The notes under the pieces were generated by a model. The model saw only the letters and a list, made by a program, of their open reading frames with translations, was not told the DNA's origin and did not search any database. Shown here piece after piece: positions 18,701 through 28,252 of a DNA stretch of 64,000 bases. Source of the stretch: Luteococcus sp038433135 (GTDB taxonomy: Bacteria; Actinomycetota; Actinomycetes; Propionibacteriales; Propionibacteriaceae); contig NZ_JBCDMV010000014.1 of assembly GCF_038433135.1 (NCBI RefSeq), positions 87,305 through 151,304 of the forward strand. The letters are read 5' to 3'. The translations under genes were made by a program, and so were the position numbers. How positions within the stretch are numbered: the first letter of the stretch is position 1; each line of letters begins with the position of its first letter.

Positions 18701-19509
18701 TCAGCCTCGTCCCACTCGTGACCGCACAGGCGGTCGCCTTCTGGGTGCTGGCACCGGTTGCGGTGCTCGGCGCCCTGGGCATGGTGCTGGGTCGCAAGCC
18801 CGTGCACTCGGCCATCTCGCTGGCGGCGATGATGATCGCCCTGGCCGGGCTGTACGCGTCGCTGGATGCGCCCTTCCTGTTCGTGGTGCAGATCATCGTC
18901 TACATGGGCGCCATCCTGATGCTCTTCCTGTTCGTGATGATGCTGGTCGGCGTCGACACCACCGACTCGATGGTGGAGACCATCCGTGGCCACCGCGCCG
19001 CCTCGATCCTGGCGGCCGTCGGCTTCGGCGCCCTGCTGATCCTGGCGATCGGCAATGGCATCGTCGGTGAGCCGAGGGGTCTGGAGGAGGCCGTCGCGGC
19101 CCAGGGCGGCAATGTCCCGAGCCTGGCCGAGCTGGTCTTCACCAAGTACGTCTTCGTCTTCGAGGCCACCGCCGCCCTGCTGATCACCGCCGCGCTGGCC
19201 GCGATGGTGCTGGCGCACGGCGAGCAGTTGCGCCCGAAGGTCCGCCAGGCCGGCCAGGTGCAGGCCCGCCTGCGCAAGTACGCCACCGAGGGTGCCCACC
19301 CGGGTGCCCTGCCCAACCCCGGCGTCTACGCCCGCAGCAATGCGATCCAGTCCCCGGCCCTGCTGCCCGACGGCAGCATCGCCCAGAACTCGGTGGTCGA
19401 CGCGATGGCCGAGCGTGGCGTGGTGACCAATCCCGAGGAGCTCAGCGCTCCCACCAAGCGCGCCTTCGACGCGATCGAATCGGTCAAGGCCGAGGAGGGA
19501 CGGGAATGA
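18697..19509 (+). CDS. nuoJ: NADH-quinone oxidoreductase subunit J
   Basis: 270 residues. Five hydrophobic helices in the first ~170 residues, including the conserved VVQIIVYMGAILMLFLFVMM stretch that forms the pi-bulge helix. The C-terminal ~100 residues are a soluble extension. Overlaps nuoI and nuoK by 4 bases. Confidence 0.95.
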   Translation: MISLVPLVTAQAVAFWVLAPVAVLGALGMVLGRKPVHSAISLAAMMIALAGLYASLDAPFLFVVQIIVYMGAILMLFLFVMMLVGVDTTDSMVETIRGHRAASILAAVGFGALLILAIGNGIVGEPRGLEEAVAAQGGNVPSLAELVFTKYVFVFEATAALLITAALAAMVLAHGEQLRPKVRQAGQVQARLRKYATEGAHPGALPNPGVYARSNAIQSPALLPDGSIAQNSVVDAMAERGVVTNPEELSAPTKRAFDAIESVKAEEGRE

Positions 19510-19805
19510 ACCCGAACTACTACCTGGTGCTGAGCGCCATCCTGTTCAGCCTTGGCGTGCTCGGCTTCCTGCTGCGCCGCAATGCGCTGGTCGCCTTCAT
19601 GTCGATCGAGCTGATGCTCAACTCGGCCAACCTGGCGATGGTCAACTTCTCCCACATGCACGGCAACCTGGACGGCCAGATCGCCACCTTCTTCGTGATG
19701 GTGGTGGCGGCAGCCGAGGTGGTGGTGGGGCTCGCGATCATCGTGACCATCTTCCGTACCCGACGCTCGGCCTCGGTCGACGACGCAAACCTGCTGAAGT
19801 TCTGA
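19506..19805 (+). CDS. nuoK: NADH-quinone oxidoreductase subunit K
   Basis: 99 residues, three transmembrane helices. The conserved glutamates of the proton path are visible in SIELMLNSANLAMV and in VVAAAEVVVGLAIIV. Overlaps nuoJ by ATGA. Confidence 0.97.
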   Translation: MNPNYYLVLSAILFSLGVLGFLLRRNALVAFMSIELMLNSANLAMVNFSHMHGNLDGQIATFFVMVVAAAEVVVGLAIIVTIFRTRRSASVDDANLLKF

Positions 19806-19815
19806 GGGGGCATCG

Positions 19816-21723
19816 GTGAATCTTCTCGAGATTGTCACTCCCGTCGCGGCAACCGGCATGTTCCGGTTTGCCTGGACGATGATCGCGGTTCCCGCACTGG
19901 TGGCGGCCTTCCTGCTGCTGGCCGGCCGGGCCACCGACAAGTGGGGCCACCTGCTGGCCACTCTGGCATCGCTGTACTCCTTCTCCATCGGCGCCTGCCT
20001 GTTCGGCGAGATGCTGATGCGGGAGCCGGCCGAACGCGCCGTCACCAACCACCTGTGGACGCTGTTCGCCGCGGGCAACTGGAAGGTCGACGTCAGCCTG
20101 CTGGTCGATCAGCTCTCCGTGCTGTTCGTGCTGCTGATCACCGGCGTCGGCTCGCTGATCCACATCTACTCGATCGGCTACATGGCGCACGACGAGCGCC
20201 GGCGTCGCTTCTTCGCCTACCTGAACCTGTTCATCGCGGCCATGTTGACGCTGGTGCTCGGCGACAACTACCTGATCACCTTCTTCGGCTGGGAGGGCGT
20301 CGGTCTGGCCTCCTACCTGCTGATCTCCTTCTGGCAGCACAAGACCTCCGCGGCCCTGGCCGGCAAGAAGGCCTTCGTGATGAACCGCGTCGGTGACCTG
20401 GGCCTGACCATGGCGATCTTCACCATGCTGGCCCAGTTCGGCAGCTCCGCCTTCGTCGACGTGAACAAGGGCGCCGCCGGCCTGTCCAGCTTCTGGGCGA
20501 CCGCGATCGGCCTGTTCCTGCTGCTGGCCGCCTGCGGCAAGTCCGCCCAGGTGCCGCTGCAGGCCTGGCTGCTCGACGCCATGGAGGGCCCCACCCCGGT
20601 GTCGGCCCTGATCCACGCAGCCACCATGGTGACCGCCGGCGTCTACCTGGTGATCCGCAGCCACCACGTCTACGACCAGACGCCGACCGCACAGCTGGCC
20701 GTCGCCATCGTCGGTACCGTCACCCTGCTCTTCGGAGCCTGGATCGGTACCTCCAAGGATGACATCAAGAAGGTGCTGGCCGGCTCCACCATGAGCCAGA
20801 TCGGCTACATGATGCTGGCCGCCGGGCTCGGCCCGATCGGTGCCGCCTTCGCGATCTTCCACCTGATCACCCACGGCTTCTTCAAGGCCAACATGTTCCT
20901 GGGCGCCGGTTCGGTGATGCACGGGATGGGCGACGACGTCGACATGCGGCACTTCGGTGCGCTGCGCAAGGCGATGCCGATCACCTTCCTCACCTTCGCG
21001 ATGGGCTACCTGGCGATCATCGGCTTCCCGTTCACCGCCGGCTACTTCTCCAAGGACCACATCATCGAGGCCGCCTTCGAGAAGTCCCCGGTCTTCGGCG
21101 GGCTCGCCCTGCTGGGCGCCCTGGTCACCGCCTTCTACATGACCCGACTGATGATGATGACCTTCTTCGGCGAGAAGCGCTGGCTCAAGGGTGTCCACCC
21201 GCACGAGTCCCCGCTGACCATGACCATCCCGCTGATGGTGCTGGCCGTGCTGAGCATCGTCGCCGGTGCCGTGATGAACAACTGGATCGGGGAATGGCTG
21301 GAGCCGGCAACCGGTGCCGACGTGCACCACATGTCGCTGACCCACGTCAGCACCATCGGGCTGGTCACCATGGCCGTCGTCGCGCTGGGCGTCTTGCTGG
21401 GCTGGTTCTTCTTCCGCAAGGACATCCCCGGTTACCAGCCCGCCACCAGCAATCCGCTGGCGCTGGCCGGTCGCAATGACCTCTACGGCGACGCCTTCAA
21501 CGAGGCCGTCTTCATGTACCCCGGCCAGAAGCTGGTCGGTGCGCTCGGCCTGGCCGACCGGGGTGTCGTCGACGGTGCCGTGATGGGTACCGCCTCTGCC
21601 CTGGGTGGCCTGTCCACCGTCGTCCGCAAGCTGCAGAACGGCTACGTCCGTAGCTATGCCCTCACCATGGTCGCCGGCGCGCTCCTGGTCGGGCTCGCAC
21701 TGATCCTCGGCCAGCTGGCCTGA
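19816..21723 (+). CDS. nuoL: NADH-quinone oxidoreductase subunit L
   Basis: 635 residues, GTG start at 19816 after GAGGGGG. Antiporter-like proton-pumping subunit: FFGWEGVGLASYLLISFW carries the key Glu, and LLDAMEGPTPVSALIHAATM the conserved Lys/His region, with the lateral helix toward the C-terminus. The last gene-proximal part ends 14 bases before nuoM. Confidence 0.96.
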   Translation: MNLLEIVTPVAATGMFRFAWTMIAVPALVAAFLLLAGRATDKWGHLLATLASLYSFSIGACLFGEMLMREPAERAVTNHLWTLFAAGNWKVDVSLLVDQLSVLFVLLITGVGSLIHIYSIGYMAHDERRRRFFAYLNLFIAAMLTLVLGDNYLITFFGWEGVGLASYLLISFWQHKTSAALAGKKAFVMNRVGDLGLTMAIFTMLAQFGSSAFVDVNKGAAGLSSFWATAIGLFLLLAACGKSAQVPLQAWLLDAMEGPTPVSALIHAATMVTAGVYLVIRSHHVYDQTPTAQLAVAIVGTVTLLFGAWIGTSKDDIKKVLAGSTMSQIGYMMLAAGLGPIGAAFAIFHLITHGFFKANMFLGAGSVMHGMGDDVDMRHFGALRKAMPITFLTFAMGYLAIIGFPFTAGYFSKDHIIEAAFEKSPVFGGLALLGALVTAFYMTRLMMMTFFGEKRWLKGVHPHESPLTMTIPLMVLAVLSIVAGAVMNNWIGEWLEPATGADVHHMSLTHVSTIGLVTMAVVALGVLLGWFFFRKDIPGYQPATSNPLALAGRNDLYGDAFNEAVFMYPGQKLVGALGLADRGVVDGAVMGTASALGGLSTVVRKLQNGYVRSYALTMVAGALLVGLALILGQLA

Positions 21724-21737
21724 GGGGAGGAGAAACA

Positions 21738-23240
21738 ATGACTTTCCCCTTGCTCACCGCGCTGGCCCTGGTGCCGCTGGTCGGTGGTCTGGTCCTGTTC
21801 TTCGTGAAGGGGGGTGCGGGCCGCGTCCTCGGCCTGGCGATCAGCCTGGCCACCCTGGCGATCGGCCTGCTCGCCTTCTTCACCGGAGGTGACCTTGCCG
21901 AGGAGCACACCTGGATCGCCTCGATCGGCGCCCACTACGCCCTCGGCCTCGACGGCATGGCCAAGGCCATGGTGCTGCTCACCGTGATCCTGGTCCCGAT
22001 CGTGCTGCTGGCCGAATGGAATGTCGGCGACGACGAGGGCAACTGGTCCGGCAATGCCTTCTTCGCCCTGGCCCTGATCCTGGAGGGTCTGGCCCTCTAC
22101 GTCTTCATGGCCACCGACGCGCTGCTGTTCTACCTCTTCTTCGAGGCCACCCTGATCCCGATGTACTTCCTGATCGGTGGCTGGGGTGGCGCCAAGCGCG
22201 GCGCCGCAGCGCTGAAGTTCCTGCTCTACTCGCTGGCCGGTGGCCTGGTGATGCTGTTCAGCATCATCGGCCTGGGCGCCCACAGCGCGCAGAGCGGCAA
22301 CCCCAGCTTCCTGATCAAGGACCTGGCCGCGATGAACATCGACGGCAGCATCGGCCGTTGGCTGTGGCTGGGCTTCTTCGTCGCCTTCGCGATCAAGGCC
22401 CCGATGGTGCCGGTGCACACCTGGCTGCCGGACACCGCCGAACAGGCCACCCCCGGCGCCTCGACGCTGCTGGTAGGCATCCTGGACAAGATCGGCACCT
22501 TCGGCATGATCCGCTTCTGTCTGACGCTCTTCCCGGAGGCCAGCAAGTGGGCCACCCCGGTGGTGCTGGTGCTGGCGGTCATCTCGATCCTCTACGGCGC
22601 GCTGATGGCCATCGGCTCCAAGCACCTGCTGCGGCTGGTCAGCTACACCTCGATCAGCCACTTCGGCTTCATGGTGCTGGGCATCTTCGCCTTCACCAGC
22701 CAGTCGATGAACGGCACCGTCTTCTACATGCTGAATCACGGCTTCTCCACCGCCGCACTCTTCCTGGTGGTCGGCTTCCTGATCCGTCGTCGCGGCTCCG
22801 CCGGCATCGACGCCTTCGGTGGCGTGCAGAAGGTGGCCCCCGTGGCCGCCGGGCTCTTCCTGGTCTCCGGCCTCTCGGCCATGGCCCTGCCCGGCCTGTC
22901 CAGCTTCATCAGCGAGTTCATGGTGATGGCCGGTGCCTGGCAGCGCCACCCCGTGATCACCGCCGTCTCGACGCTGGGCACCGTGCTCGCCGCCCTGTAC
23001 ATCCTGCTGGCCTACCAGCGGACCATGACCGGCCCGGTCACGGAACAGGCCGACAAGCACTTCACCAACAATGACCTCAACGTGCGGGAGAAGGCCGTGA
23101 TGGCCCCGCTGATCGCGCTGCTGCTGGTGCTCGGCTTCGTGCCGCAGCCGATGCTGAAGGTCACCGAGAACACCGTGAAGGACACCATGGCCCAGGTTGG
23201 CATGACCGATCCGCAGCCCGTCGTGAAGGGAGTCAAGTGA
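21738..23240 (+). CDS. nuoM: NADH-quinone oxidoreductase subunit M
   Basis: 500 residues; antiporter-like subunit. LLFYLFFEATLIPMYFLIGG holds the essential Glu, and FVAFAIKAPMVPVHTWLPDT the Lys and loop typical of NuoM. AGGGGAGGAG precedes the ATG. The stop shares bases with the nuoN ATG (TGATG). Confidence 0.96.
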   Translation: MTFPLLTALALVPLVGGLVLFFVKGGAGRVLGLAISLATLAIGLLAFFTGGDLAEEHTWIASIGAHYALGLDGMAKAMVLLTVILVPIVLLAEWNVGDDEGNWSGNAFFALALILEGLALYVFMATDALLFYLFFEATLIPMYFLIGGWGGAKRGAAALKFLLYSLAGGLVMLFSIIGLGAHSAQSGNPSFLIKDLAAMNIDGSIGRWLWLGFFVAFAIKAPMVPVHTWLPDTAEQATPGASTLLVGILDKIGTFGMIRFCLTLFPEASKWATPVVLVLAVISILYGALMAIGSKHLLRLVSYTSISHFGFMVLGIFAFTSQSMNGTVFYMLNHGFSTAALFLVVGFLIRRRGSAGIDAFGGVQKVAPVAAGLFLVSGLSAMALPGLSSFISEFMVMAGAWQRHPVITAVSTLGTVLAALYILLAYQRTMTGPVTEQADKHFTNNDLNVREKAVMAPLIALLLVLGFVPQPMLKVTENTVKDTMAQVGMTDPQPVVKGVK

Positions 23241-24835
23241 TGAGCTTGCTCAACATCATGGTTCCCCTTGAGATCGTCGCGCCCAAGCTCGAGTACCGCC
23301 TGCTGGCGCCGCTGATCCTGGTGCTGGTGGGAGCCTGCCTGGCGATGCTGGTGGAGACCACCAGCAAGCGCGGCCCGCGCTACGGCGCGCAGCTGATCGT
23401 CACCATGGCCACCCTGCTGGCCTCCATCGTGCTGCTGGTGCGCAACTGGCTGATCGGCAGCACCCAGATCGGTGCCGTCGACACCATCGCCGTCGACGGA
23501 CCCACCTACTTCGTCTGGGGTTCGCTGCTGGTCTTCGGCCTGATGGCCGCGCTGCTCTTCGCCGAGCGTCGGGTTTCCGCCGGTCAGTCGCAGTTCACCG
23601 CGATGGGCTCGGCCGTCCCGGGCTCCCCGCTGGAACGCGAGGCGATCGCTGCCCGCGCCGAGCACACCGAGGTCTTCCCGCTGCTGATGTTCAGCATCTT
23701 CGGGATGATGCTGTTCGCCTCCGCGAACAACCTGCTGGTGATGTTCGTCGCACTGGAGATCTTCTCCCTGCCGCTCTACCTGCTGGCCGGTCTGGCGCGT
23801 CGTCGCCGGATGCTCAGCCAGGAAGCCGCGTTGAAGTACTTCCAGCTGGGCGCCCTGTCCAGCGCCTTCTTCCTGTACGGCACCGCGCTGCTCTACGGCT
23901 ACTCCGGCTCCTTCCAGCTGGCCGCCATCGACGAGGCCATCCGCCGCGGCACCCAGGGCAATGGCCTGCTGATCGCCGGCATGGCGCTGGTCGGTATGGG
24001 CCTGCTGTTCAAGGTGGGTGCCGTTCCCTTCCACTCCTGGACCCCCGACGTCTACACCGGTTCGCCGACCCCGGTCACCGGTTTCATGGCGATCTGCACC
24101 AAGTTCGCCGCCGTCGTCGCCATGATGCGCGTGTTCTACGTTGCGCTCGGTGCCGCCCGCTGGGACTGGCAGCCGATGTTCGCCATGATCGCGGTGCTGA
24201 CCATGGCCGTCGGTGGCGTGGTCGCCCTGACCCAGAGCGACGTCAAGCGGATGCTGGCCTACTCCTCGATCGCCCACGCCGGCTTCGTGCTGGTCGCGAT
24301 CCTCGGCGCCAATACCGCCGCCAACGGCCTGGCCCCGGGCGGAATCGGCTCCACCAGCGCCGTGCTCTTCTACCTGGCCGCCTATGGCCTGGCGACGCTG
24401 GGGGCCTTCGGCCTGATCACCATGGTGCGCAAGGCCGGTGGCGAGGCCACCAGCCTGACCGCCTGGCGCGGCGTCGGCCGTCGCAACCCGGCGCTCGGCG
24501 CCCTGATGACGCTGTTCCTGCTGAGCTTCGCCGGCATCCCGCCGACCGCGGGCTTCATCGGCAAGCTATTGGCCTTCACCGCGGCCTGGAAGGGCGGCTA
24601 CGCCTGGCTGGTCTTCGTCGCCATCATCATGAGCCTGATCGCCGCCTTCTTCTACCTGCGGATGATCGTCGTGATGTTCTTCCGGGATCCGGTGGACGAC
24701 GAGGTGGAGGTGGTCAGCCCGTCGTGGATGACCTGGCTGGTGGTCATGCTCGGTGCCATCGGCACCTTGGTCTTCGGCATCTACGCCCAGCCGCTGCTCG
24801 ATCTGGCCCAGCAGGCAGGGATCTTCCTGCGCTGA
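23240..24835 (+). CDS. nuoN: NADH-quinone oxidoreductase subunit N
   Basis: 531 residues; third antiporter-like subunit. VMFVALEIFSLPLYLLAGL and FKVGAVPFHSWTPDVYTGSP are characteristic. I chose the ATG at 23240 (AAGGGAG about 7 bases upstream); a GTG one codon earlier is possible. Last gene of the operon, followed by a strong hairpin. Confidence 0.96.
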   Translation: MSLLNIMVPLEIVAPKLEYRLLAPLILVLVGACLAMLVETTSKRGPRYGAQLIVTMATLLASIVLLVRNWLIGSTQIGAVDTIAVDGPTYFVWGSLLVFGLMAALLFAERRVSAGQSQFTAMGSAVPGSPLEREAIAARAEHTEVFPLLMFSIFGMMLFASANNLLVMFVALEIFSLPLYLLAGLARRRRMLSQEAALKYFQLGALSSAFFLYGTALLYGYSGSFQLAAIDEAIRRGTQGNGLLIAGMALVGMGLLFKVGAVPFHSWTPDVYTGSPTPVTGFMAICTKFAAVVAMMRVFYVALGAARWDWQPMFAMIAVLTMAVGGVVALTQSDVKRMLAYSSIAHAGFVLVAILGANTAANGLAPGGIGSTSAVLFYLAAYGLATLGAFGLITMVRKAGGEATSLTAWRGVGRRNPALGALMTLFLLSFAGIPPTAGFIGKLLAFTAAWKGGYAWLVFVAIIMSLIAAFFYLRMIVVMFFRDPVDDEVEVVSPSWMTWLVVMLGAIGTLVFGIYAQPLLDLAQQAGIFLR

Positions 24836-24849
24836 CCAGCACCACAGCC

Positions 24850-24886
24850 AACCGGCCCGCTCCCATCACCCGGGAGCGGGCCGGTT
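24850..24886 (+). terminator. Terminator of the nuo operon
   Basis: Perfect 15-bp stem: AACCGGCCCGCTCCC pairs with GGGAGCGGGCCGGTT around a 7-base loop, 14 bases after nuoN. No T-run follows, as is usual in high-GC actinobacteria. Confidence 0.85.
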
Positions 24887-24975
24887 CGCTGTCTGCCGGG
24901 GGGGAGGGGATCCGATGGCTCGACCTGTGGGGGTCGAGGTGGATGGTGTCCTGCCTTGTCTGGCCCCATTTCTGG

Positions 24976-24981
24976 TATAGA
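24976..24981 (+). promoter_or_regulatory. -10 element (TATAGA) of a leaderless promoter
   Basis: TATAGA ends 8 bases before the ATG at 24990, with no ribosome site between, so transcription should begin at or next to the start codon. No convincing -35 is seen. Confidence 0.5.
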
Positions 24982-24989
24982 ACGAAGAC

Positions 24990-25928
24990 ATGATCTTTCG
25001 TCGCGGCCGGGACCAGGAATTCGTCGGACTGACCCCCGGACAGGTGCCCGTCGACGGCACGGGTGACACCCGGCCGGTGCGCGGCAAGGAGTGGAAGGGT
25101 GAGGTGGCGGTACAGTTCCACCCGCCCCACGGCGTCGCCCCCGCCCTGGCCGGCACCGTGATCGACGGCCAGGTGAACCCCTCTGATCTGGGCGCCATGA
25201 TGATCGACCTGAGCCTGCGCGGCTGGTTCACCATCGCCAAGGAGGGCGACGACTGGCAGCTCACCCTGCAGCGGCCCATCGTGGCCAGCGAGCTCACCCC
25301 GGCCGAGGTGGTGCTCTTGCAGGGACTCTTCCCCGGGCAGGTGGAGACCGTCCTGCTGGAGCAGGTCAAGAAGCAGCTCGCCGCACCGCTGCGCCAGTGC
25401 CGGGACCTGCTCTACCAGGACGTGGTGCGTCTCGGCTGGTACCCGCGCCATCCGCACCCCGGCCGGATCAGCACCTTCGTGCGCGGCCGCACCCCGCGCA
25501 CCGCCATCGGGACGGCCGTGCGGATCCAGACCCTTGGCTTCCGTAAGTACCTGGCCACCGCCGAGGCCGACCAGATCCGCTTCGAGGAGGCCGCCGACCA
25601 GTTCAGCCGCTACCTTCCCTATGCCATGATCTTCGGGCTGGCCGACCGCTGGGCCGGCGTGATCGGCGAGGTGGTGCGCCGCGCCCAGCTCACCGACGCC
25701 GCCGCCGTCGCCGCCGAATTCGCCAGCGACCCGATGGCCTGGTACCTGCTGGACGGCATGCTCGACCTGGCCGAACTCGGCGTCGCCGGGCTGGACCTGG
25801 CGGAGCTGGTCAGCGACACCTCCGGCCTGTTCGACTCCCTTGACGGGCTGAGCGGGCTCGCCGACGCCTTCGACGGCCTCAGCGACTTCTTCGACGGCTT
25901 CGACATCTTCGACCTGTTCGACTTCTGA
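24990..25928 (+). CDS. Protein resembling the cytoplasmic C-terminal domain of DUF2207 proteins, with a Phe/Asp-rich tail
   Basis: 312 residues, function unknown. Residues about 60-250 resemble the soluble C-terminal part of DUF2207 membrane proteins: TPAEVVLLQGLF, FRKYLATAEADQIRFEEAAD and SRYLPYAMIFGLADRW are the familiar landmarks. Unlike full DUF2207 proteins there is no signal peptide, no beta domain and no membrane helix. The last ~40 residues are an unusual Asp/Phe/Gly/Leu-rich run ending FDIFDLFDF. It is monocistronic between the nuo terminator and a repeat-containing gap, and probably leaderless. Family similarity is from memory of the motif. Confidence 0.68.
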   Translation: MIFRRGRDQEFVGLTPGQVPVDGTGDTRPVRGKEWKGEVAVQFHPPHGVAPALAGTVIDGQVNPSDLGAMMIDLSLRGWFTIAKEGDDWQLTLQRPIVASELTPAEVVLLQGLFPGQVETVLLEQVKKQLAAPLRQCRDLLYQDVVRLGWYPRHPHPGRISTFVRGRTPRTAIGTAVRIQTLGFRKYLATAEADQIRFEEAADQFSRYLPYAMIFGLADRWAGVIGEVVRRAQLTDAAAVAAEFASDPMAWYLLDGMLDLAELGVAGLDLAELVSDTSGLFDSLDGLSGLADAFDGLSDFFDGFDIFDLFDF

Positions 25929-26284
25929 ACATCAGCACGGGGGCTCCGCCCCCGTGGGCCCCCGGTGTGGCTGCGTTGGGTGCTCGGGTGGCATGTCGTG
26001 GGTGGTCGGGTTCTTCTTGGTGGAGTCGCTTCGCTCCGACTGGTCTGTTCCGCGACGCGCTTCGCCGCTCGTTCCTCGCGGCTGCGTCGCGGGCTGACGT
26101 CGCGCCGGGCTGAGCAGGGTGCGCTGGCCTGGGTTCGTGGCGCCGGTTTTTCGGGGGGCGCGACGAGCATCGTCGGGAGCAAGGTGGAGCCGAGGCCTCG
26201 GCGCGGGAATTGGGCGGTGCCGGGGCCACCCACTAGGCTGGGGCACGGTCTGCATGGGCCCAATCGCATGAAATGAGGAGAACC
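25929..26284. repeat. Intergenic region with a composite hairpin repeat (CTGTTCCG family, copy 1)
   Basis: No gene is seen in this gap. It starts with a perfect 9-bp hairpin, CACGGGGGC-TCC-GCCCCCGTG (25936-25956), a likely terminator for the preceding gene. Further on, AGTCG-CTTCGCTC-CGACT (26024-26041) is followed by CTGTTCCG (26045-26052) and an inverted repeat CGCGACGC / GCGTCGCG (26051-26058 and 26084-26091). The same order of parts recurs three times at 44262-44565. Confidence 0.7.
26210..26239 (+). promoter_or_regulatory. Candidate promoter of the polyprenyl diphosphate synthase gene
   Basis: TTGGGC (26210-26215) and TAGGCT (26234-26239) with an 18-base spacer, about 45 bases upstream of the chosen start. 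Confidence 0.45.
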
Positions 26285-27259
26285 GTGACGCACGTCGTGG
26301 ACGAGGCCTTCGACGCCTCGGTCACTGATCGGCTGGCCAGGATCGAAGAGGACCTGGTCAAGGCGGCAGTGGCCGACAGCCCCTTCGTCACGGAGGCGGC
26401 CCGTCACATCATCGACGCAGGTGGCAAGCGCTTTCGCCCGCTGCTGGTCATCCTCGGCTCCCACTTCGGCGACGACGTCGATGAGGACGACCTGGTGCGC
26501 GCCGCCCTGGTGGTGGAGCTCACCCACGTCGCCAGCCTCTACCACGACGACGTGATGGACGACGCGGACAAGCGTCGCGGAGCCCCCAGCGCCAACCGTC
26601 GCTGGGACAACTCCATCGCGATCCTGGTGGGGGACTACCTCTTCGCCCGGGCTTCCACCACCGTCGCCGATCTGGGCACCGATTACGTCCGGCTGCAGGC
26701 CGAGACCTTCGCCAGGCTGGTGCAGGGCCAGATCGCGGAGACCCGCGGCCCGCAGGAGGGTGACGACCCGCTGGAGCACTACCTGCAGGTGGTGGCCGAC
26801 AAGACCGGTTCGTTGATCGCCACCTCCGCCGTCTTCGGCGGCATGGTCGCCGGCGCCTCCGACGAGGTGCTCAAGGCCCTGGACGCCTTCGGCGAGGAGA
26901 TCGGCGTCGTCTTCCAGCTCAGTGACGACATCATCGACATCACCAGCAATGTCACGGGCAAGACCCCCGGCACCGACCTGCGCGAGGGGGTGCCCACCCT
27001 GCCCACCCTGATGCTGCAGGCCTCCACCGACCCGGCCGACGAGCCACTCAAGCAGCTGATCGCCTCGGATCTCTCCGACGACGACAAGCTGGCCGAGGCC
27101 CTGGCCGGCCTGCGGGCCCACCCGGTGATCGAGCGGGCCCGCGACGAGGTGCAGCGGCACGCCGATCTGGCGCTGTCCCATCTGGCGCCGCTGCCCGACG
27201 GGCATGCCAAGACCGCCCTGGCCAAGATCTGCACCGACCTGGTGGGCCGTTCCAACTGA
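26285..27259 (+). CDS. Polyprenyl (heptaprenyl/nonaprenyl-type) diphosphate synthase
   Basis: 324 residues; trans-prenyltransferase making the side chain of menaquinone. GGKRFRP near residue 44, the first Asp-rich motif YHDDVMDDA near 90 and the second FQLSDDIIDIT near 215 are intact. The GTG at 26285 has AGGAG 4 bases upstream (26276-26280), so it is preferred over the ATG at 26273, which overlaps that site. Placement next to complex I and the men genes supports a quinone role; the chain length cannot be read from the sequence. Confidence 0.9.
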   Translation: MTHVVDEAFDASVTDRLARIEEDLVKAAVADSPFVTEAARHIIDAGGKRFRPLLVILGSHFGDDVDEDDLVRAALVVELTHVASLYHDDVMDDADKRRGAPSANRRWDNSIAILVGDYLFARASTTVADLGTDYVRLQAETFARLVQGQIAETRGPQEGDDPLEHYLQVVADKTGSLIATSAVFGGMVAGASDEVLKALDAFGEEIGVVFQLSDDIIDITSNVTGKTPGTDLREGVPTLPTLMLQASTDPADEPLKQLIASDLSDDDKLAEALAGLRAHPVIERARDEVQRHADLALSHLAPLPDGHAKTALAKICTDLVGRSN

Positions 27260-27322
27260 TCCACCCCGTCACTACGGCGTGACACCTGCACGGCCCACCG
27301 AACGCCAACGCACGGAGGAACG

Positions 27323-28252
27323 ATGCTCGACCTGCGACGCCTGCACGTACTGGCGGCCGTCGACCGGTTCGGCACCATGACCGCCGCCGCGGCCCACCTG
27401 CACATCACCACCTCGACCGTCAGCCAGCAGATCGCCCTACTGGAGAAGGACGTCGGGATGCCGCTGTTCGACCGCACCGGGCGGACCGTGCGGATCAACG
27501 AGGCAGGCGCCAGCCTGGTGGCGCACTACCGCCGGATCGTCGCCGTCGTCGAGGAGGCGGAGAGCAGTCTGGCCCGCTTCCGCACCGGCGTCGAGGGTGC
27601 GGTGCGGATCAGCACCTTCCCCAGCTTCGCGTCGGCGGTGCTGCCCACGGTGCTGATGGCCCTGCGGGAGCGCTACCCGCAACTGGAACTCCTGGTGATG
27701 GACACCGAACCGCATGAGAGCGTCGCCCGCCTGCGCGACGGCGAGATCGACGTCGCCGTGGTGGACAACAGCATTTCCTTCCCCGGCGAGGGGGTGGACG
27801 TCATTCCGCTGGCCCGCGACGAGATCGTGCTCTGCTTGCCACCGCATCATCGTCCCGCGCCCGCCGACCCGGCCCATCTGGCCGACTTCGCCGACGAGGC
27901 CTGGGTGATGGACGCCGAGCACACCGGTTTCGAGGCCTGGATCAGCGAGGTCTGTCTGCAGGCCGGCTTCACACCCCGGGTGGTGGCGCACTGCAGCAAT
28001 CTGGTTGCCGCCCTGGGCCTGGTCCGCGCGGGCTTCGGGGTGGCCCTGATGAGTTCGCTCAACCTGGGCAGGGAAACCGAAGACCTGATGGTGCGTCACG
28101 TCGAGCCCGCCCCCTACCGCGAACTGCGGATCCTGGTGCGTTCTGCCACCCGCAATTCACCGGTGGTGGGGGCGGTGGTGGGGGAGCTGAGCAGGGTCAC
28201 CCGGGAGCACTATCGTCGCGAGAACGCCTCAATCGCCAAGATATCCAGCTGA
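27323..28252 (+). CDS. LysR-family transcriptional regulator
   Basis: 309 residues. N-terminal winged helix-turn-helix (MLDLRRLHVLAAVDRFGTMT, then AAAHLHITTSTVSQQIALLE) followed by a periplasmic-binding-like effector domain from about residue 90. GGAGGA lies just upstream of the ATG. It precedes sdaA by 178 bases on the same strand, so it may control serine catabolism, but nothing in the sequence proves the target. Confidence 0.9.
   Translation: MLDLRRLHVLAAVDRFGTMTAAAAHLHITTSTVSQQIALLEKDVGMPLFDRTGRTVRINEAGASLVAHYRRIVAVVEEAESSLARFRTGVEGAVRISTFPSFASAVLPTVLMALRERYPQLELLVMDTEPHESVARLRDGEIDVAVVDNSISFPGEGVDVIPLARDEIVLCLPPHHRPAPADPAHLADFADEAWVMDAEHTGFEAWISEVCLQAGFTPRVVAHCSNLVAALGLVRAGFGVALMSSLNLGRETEDLMVRHVEPAPYRELRILVRSATRNSPVVGAVVGELSRVTREHYRRENASIAKISS

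Noticed and set aside
25965..26276. Possible small gene of about 103 codons in the gap after the DUF2207-like gene
   Set aside because: The sequence is the repeat hairpin array; the translation is Arg/Ser/Gly-rich low complexity without ribosome site.
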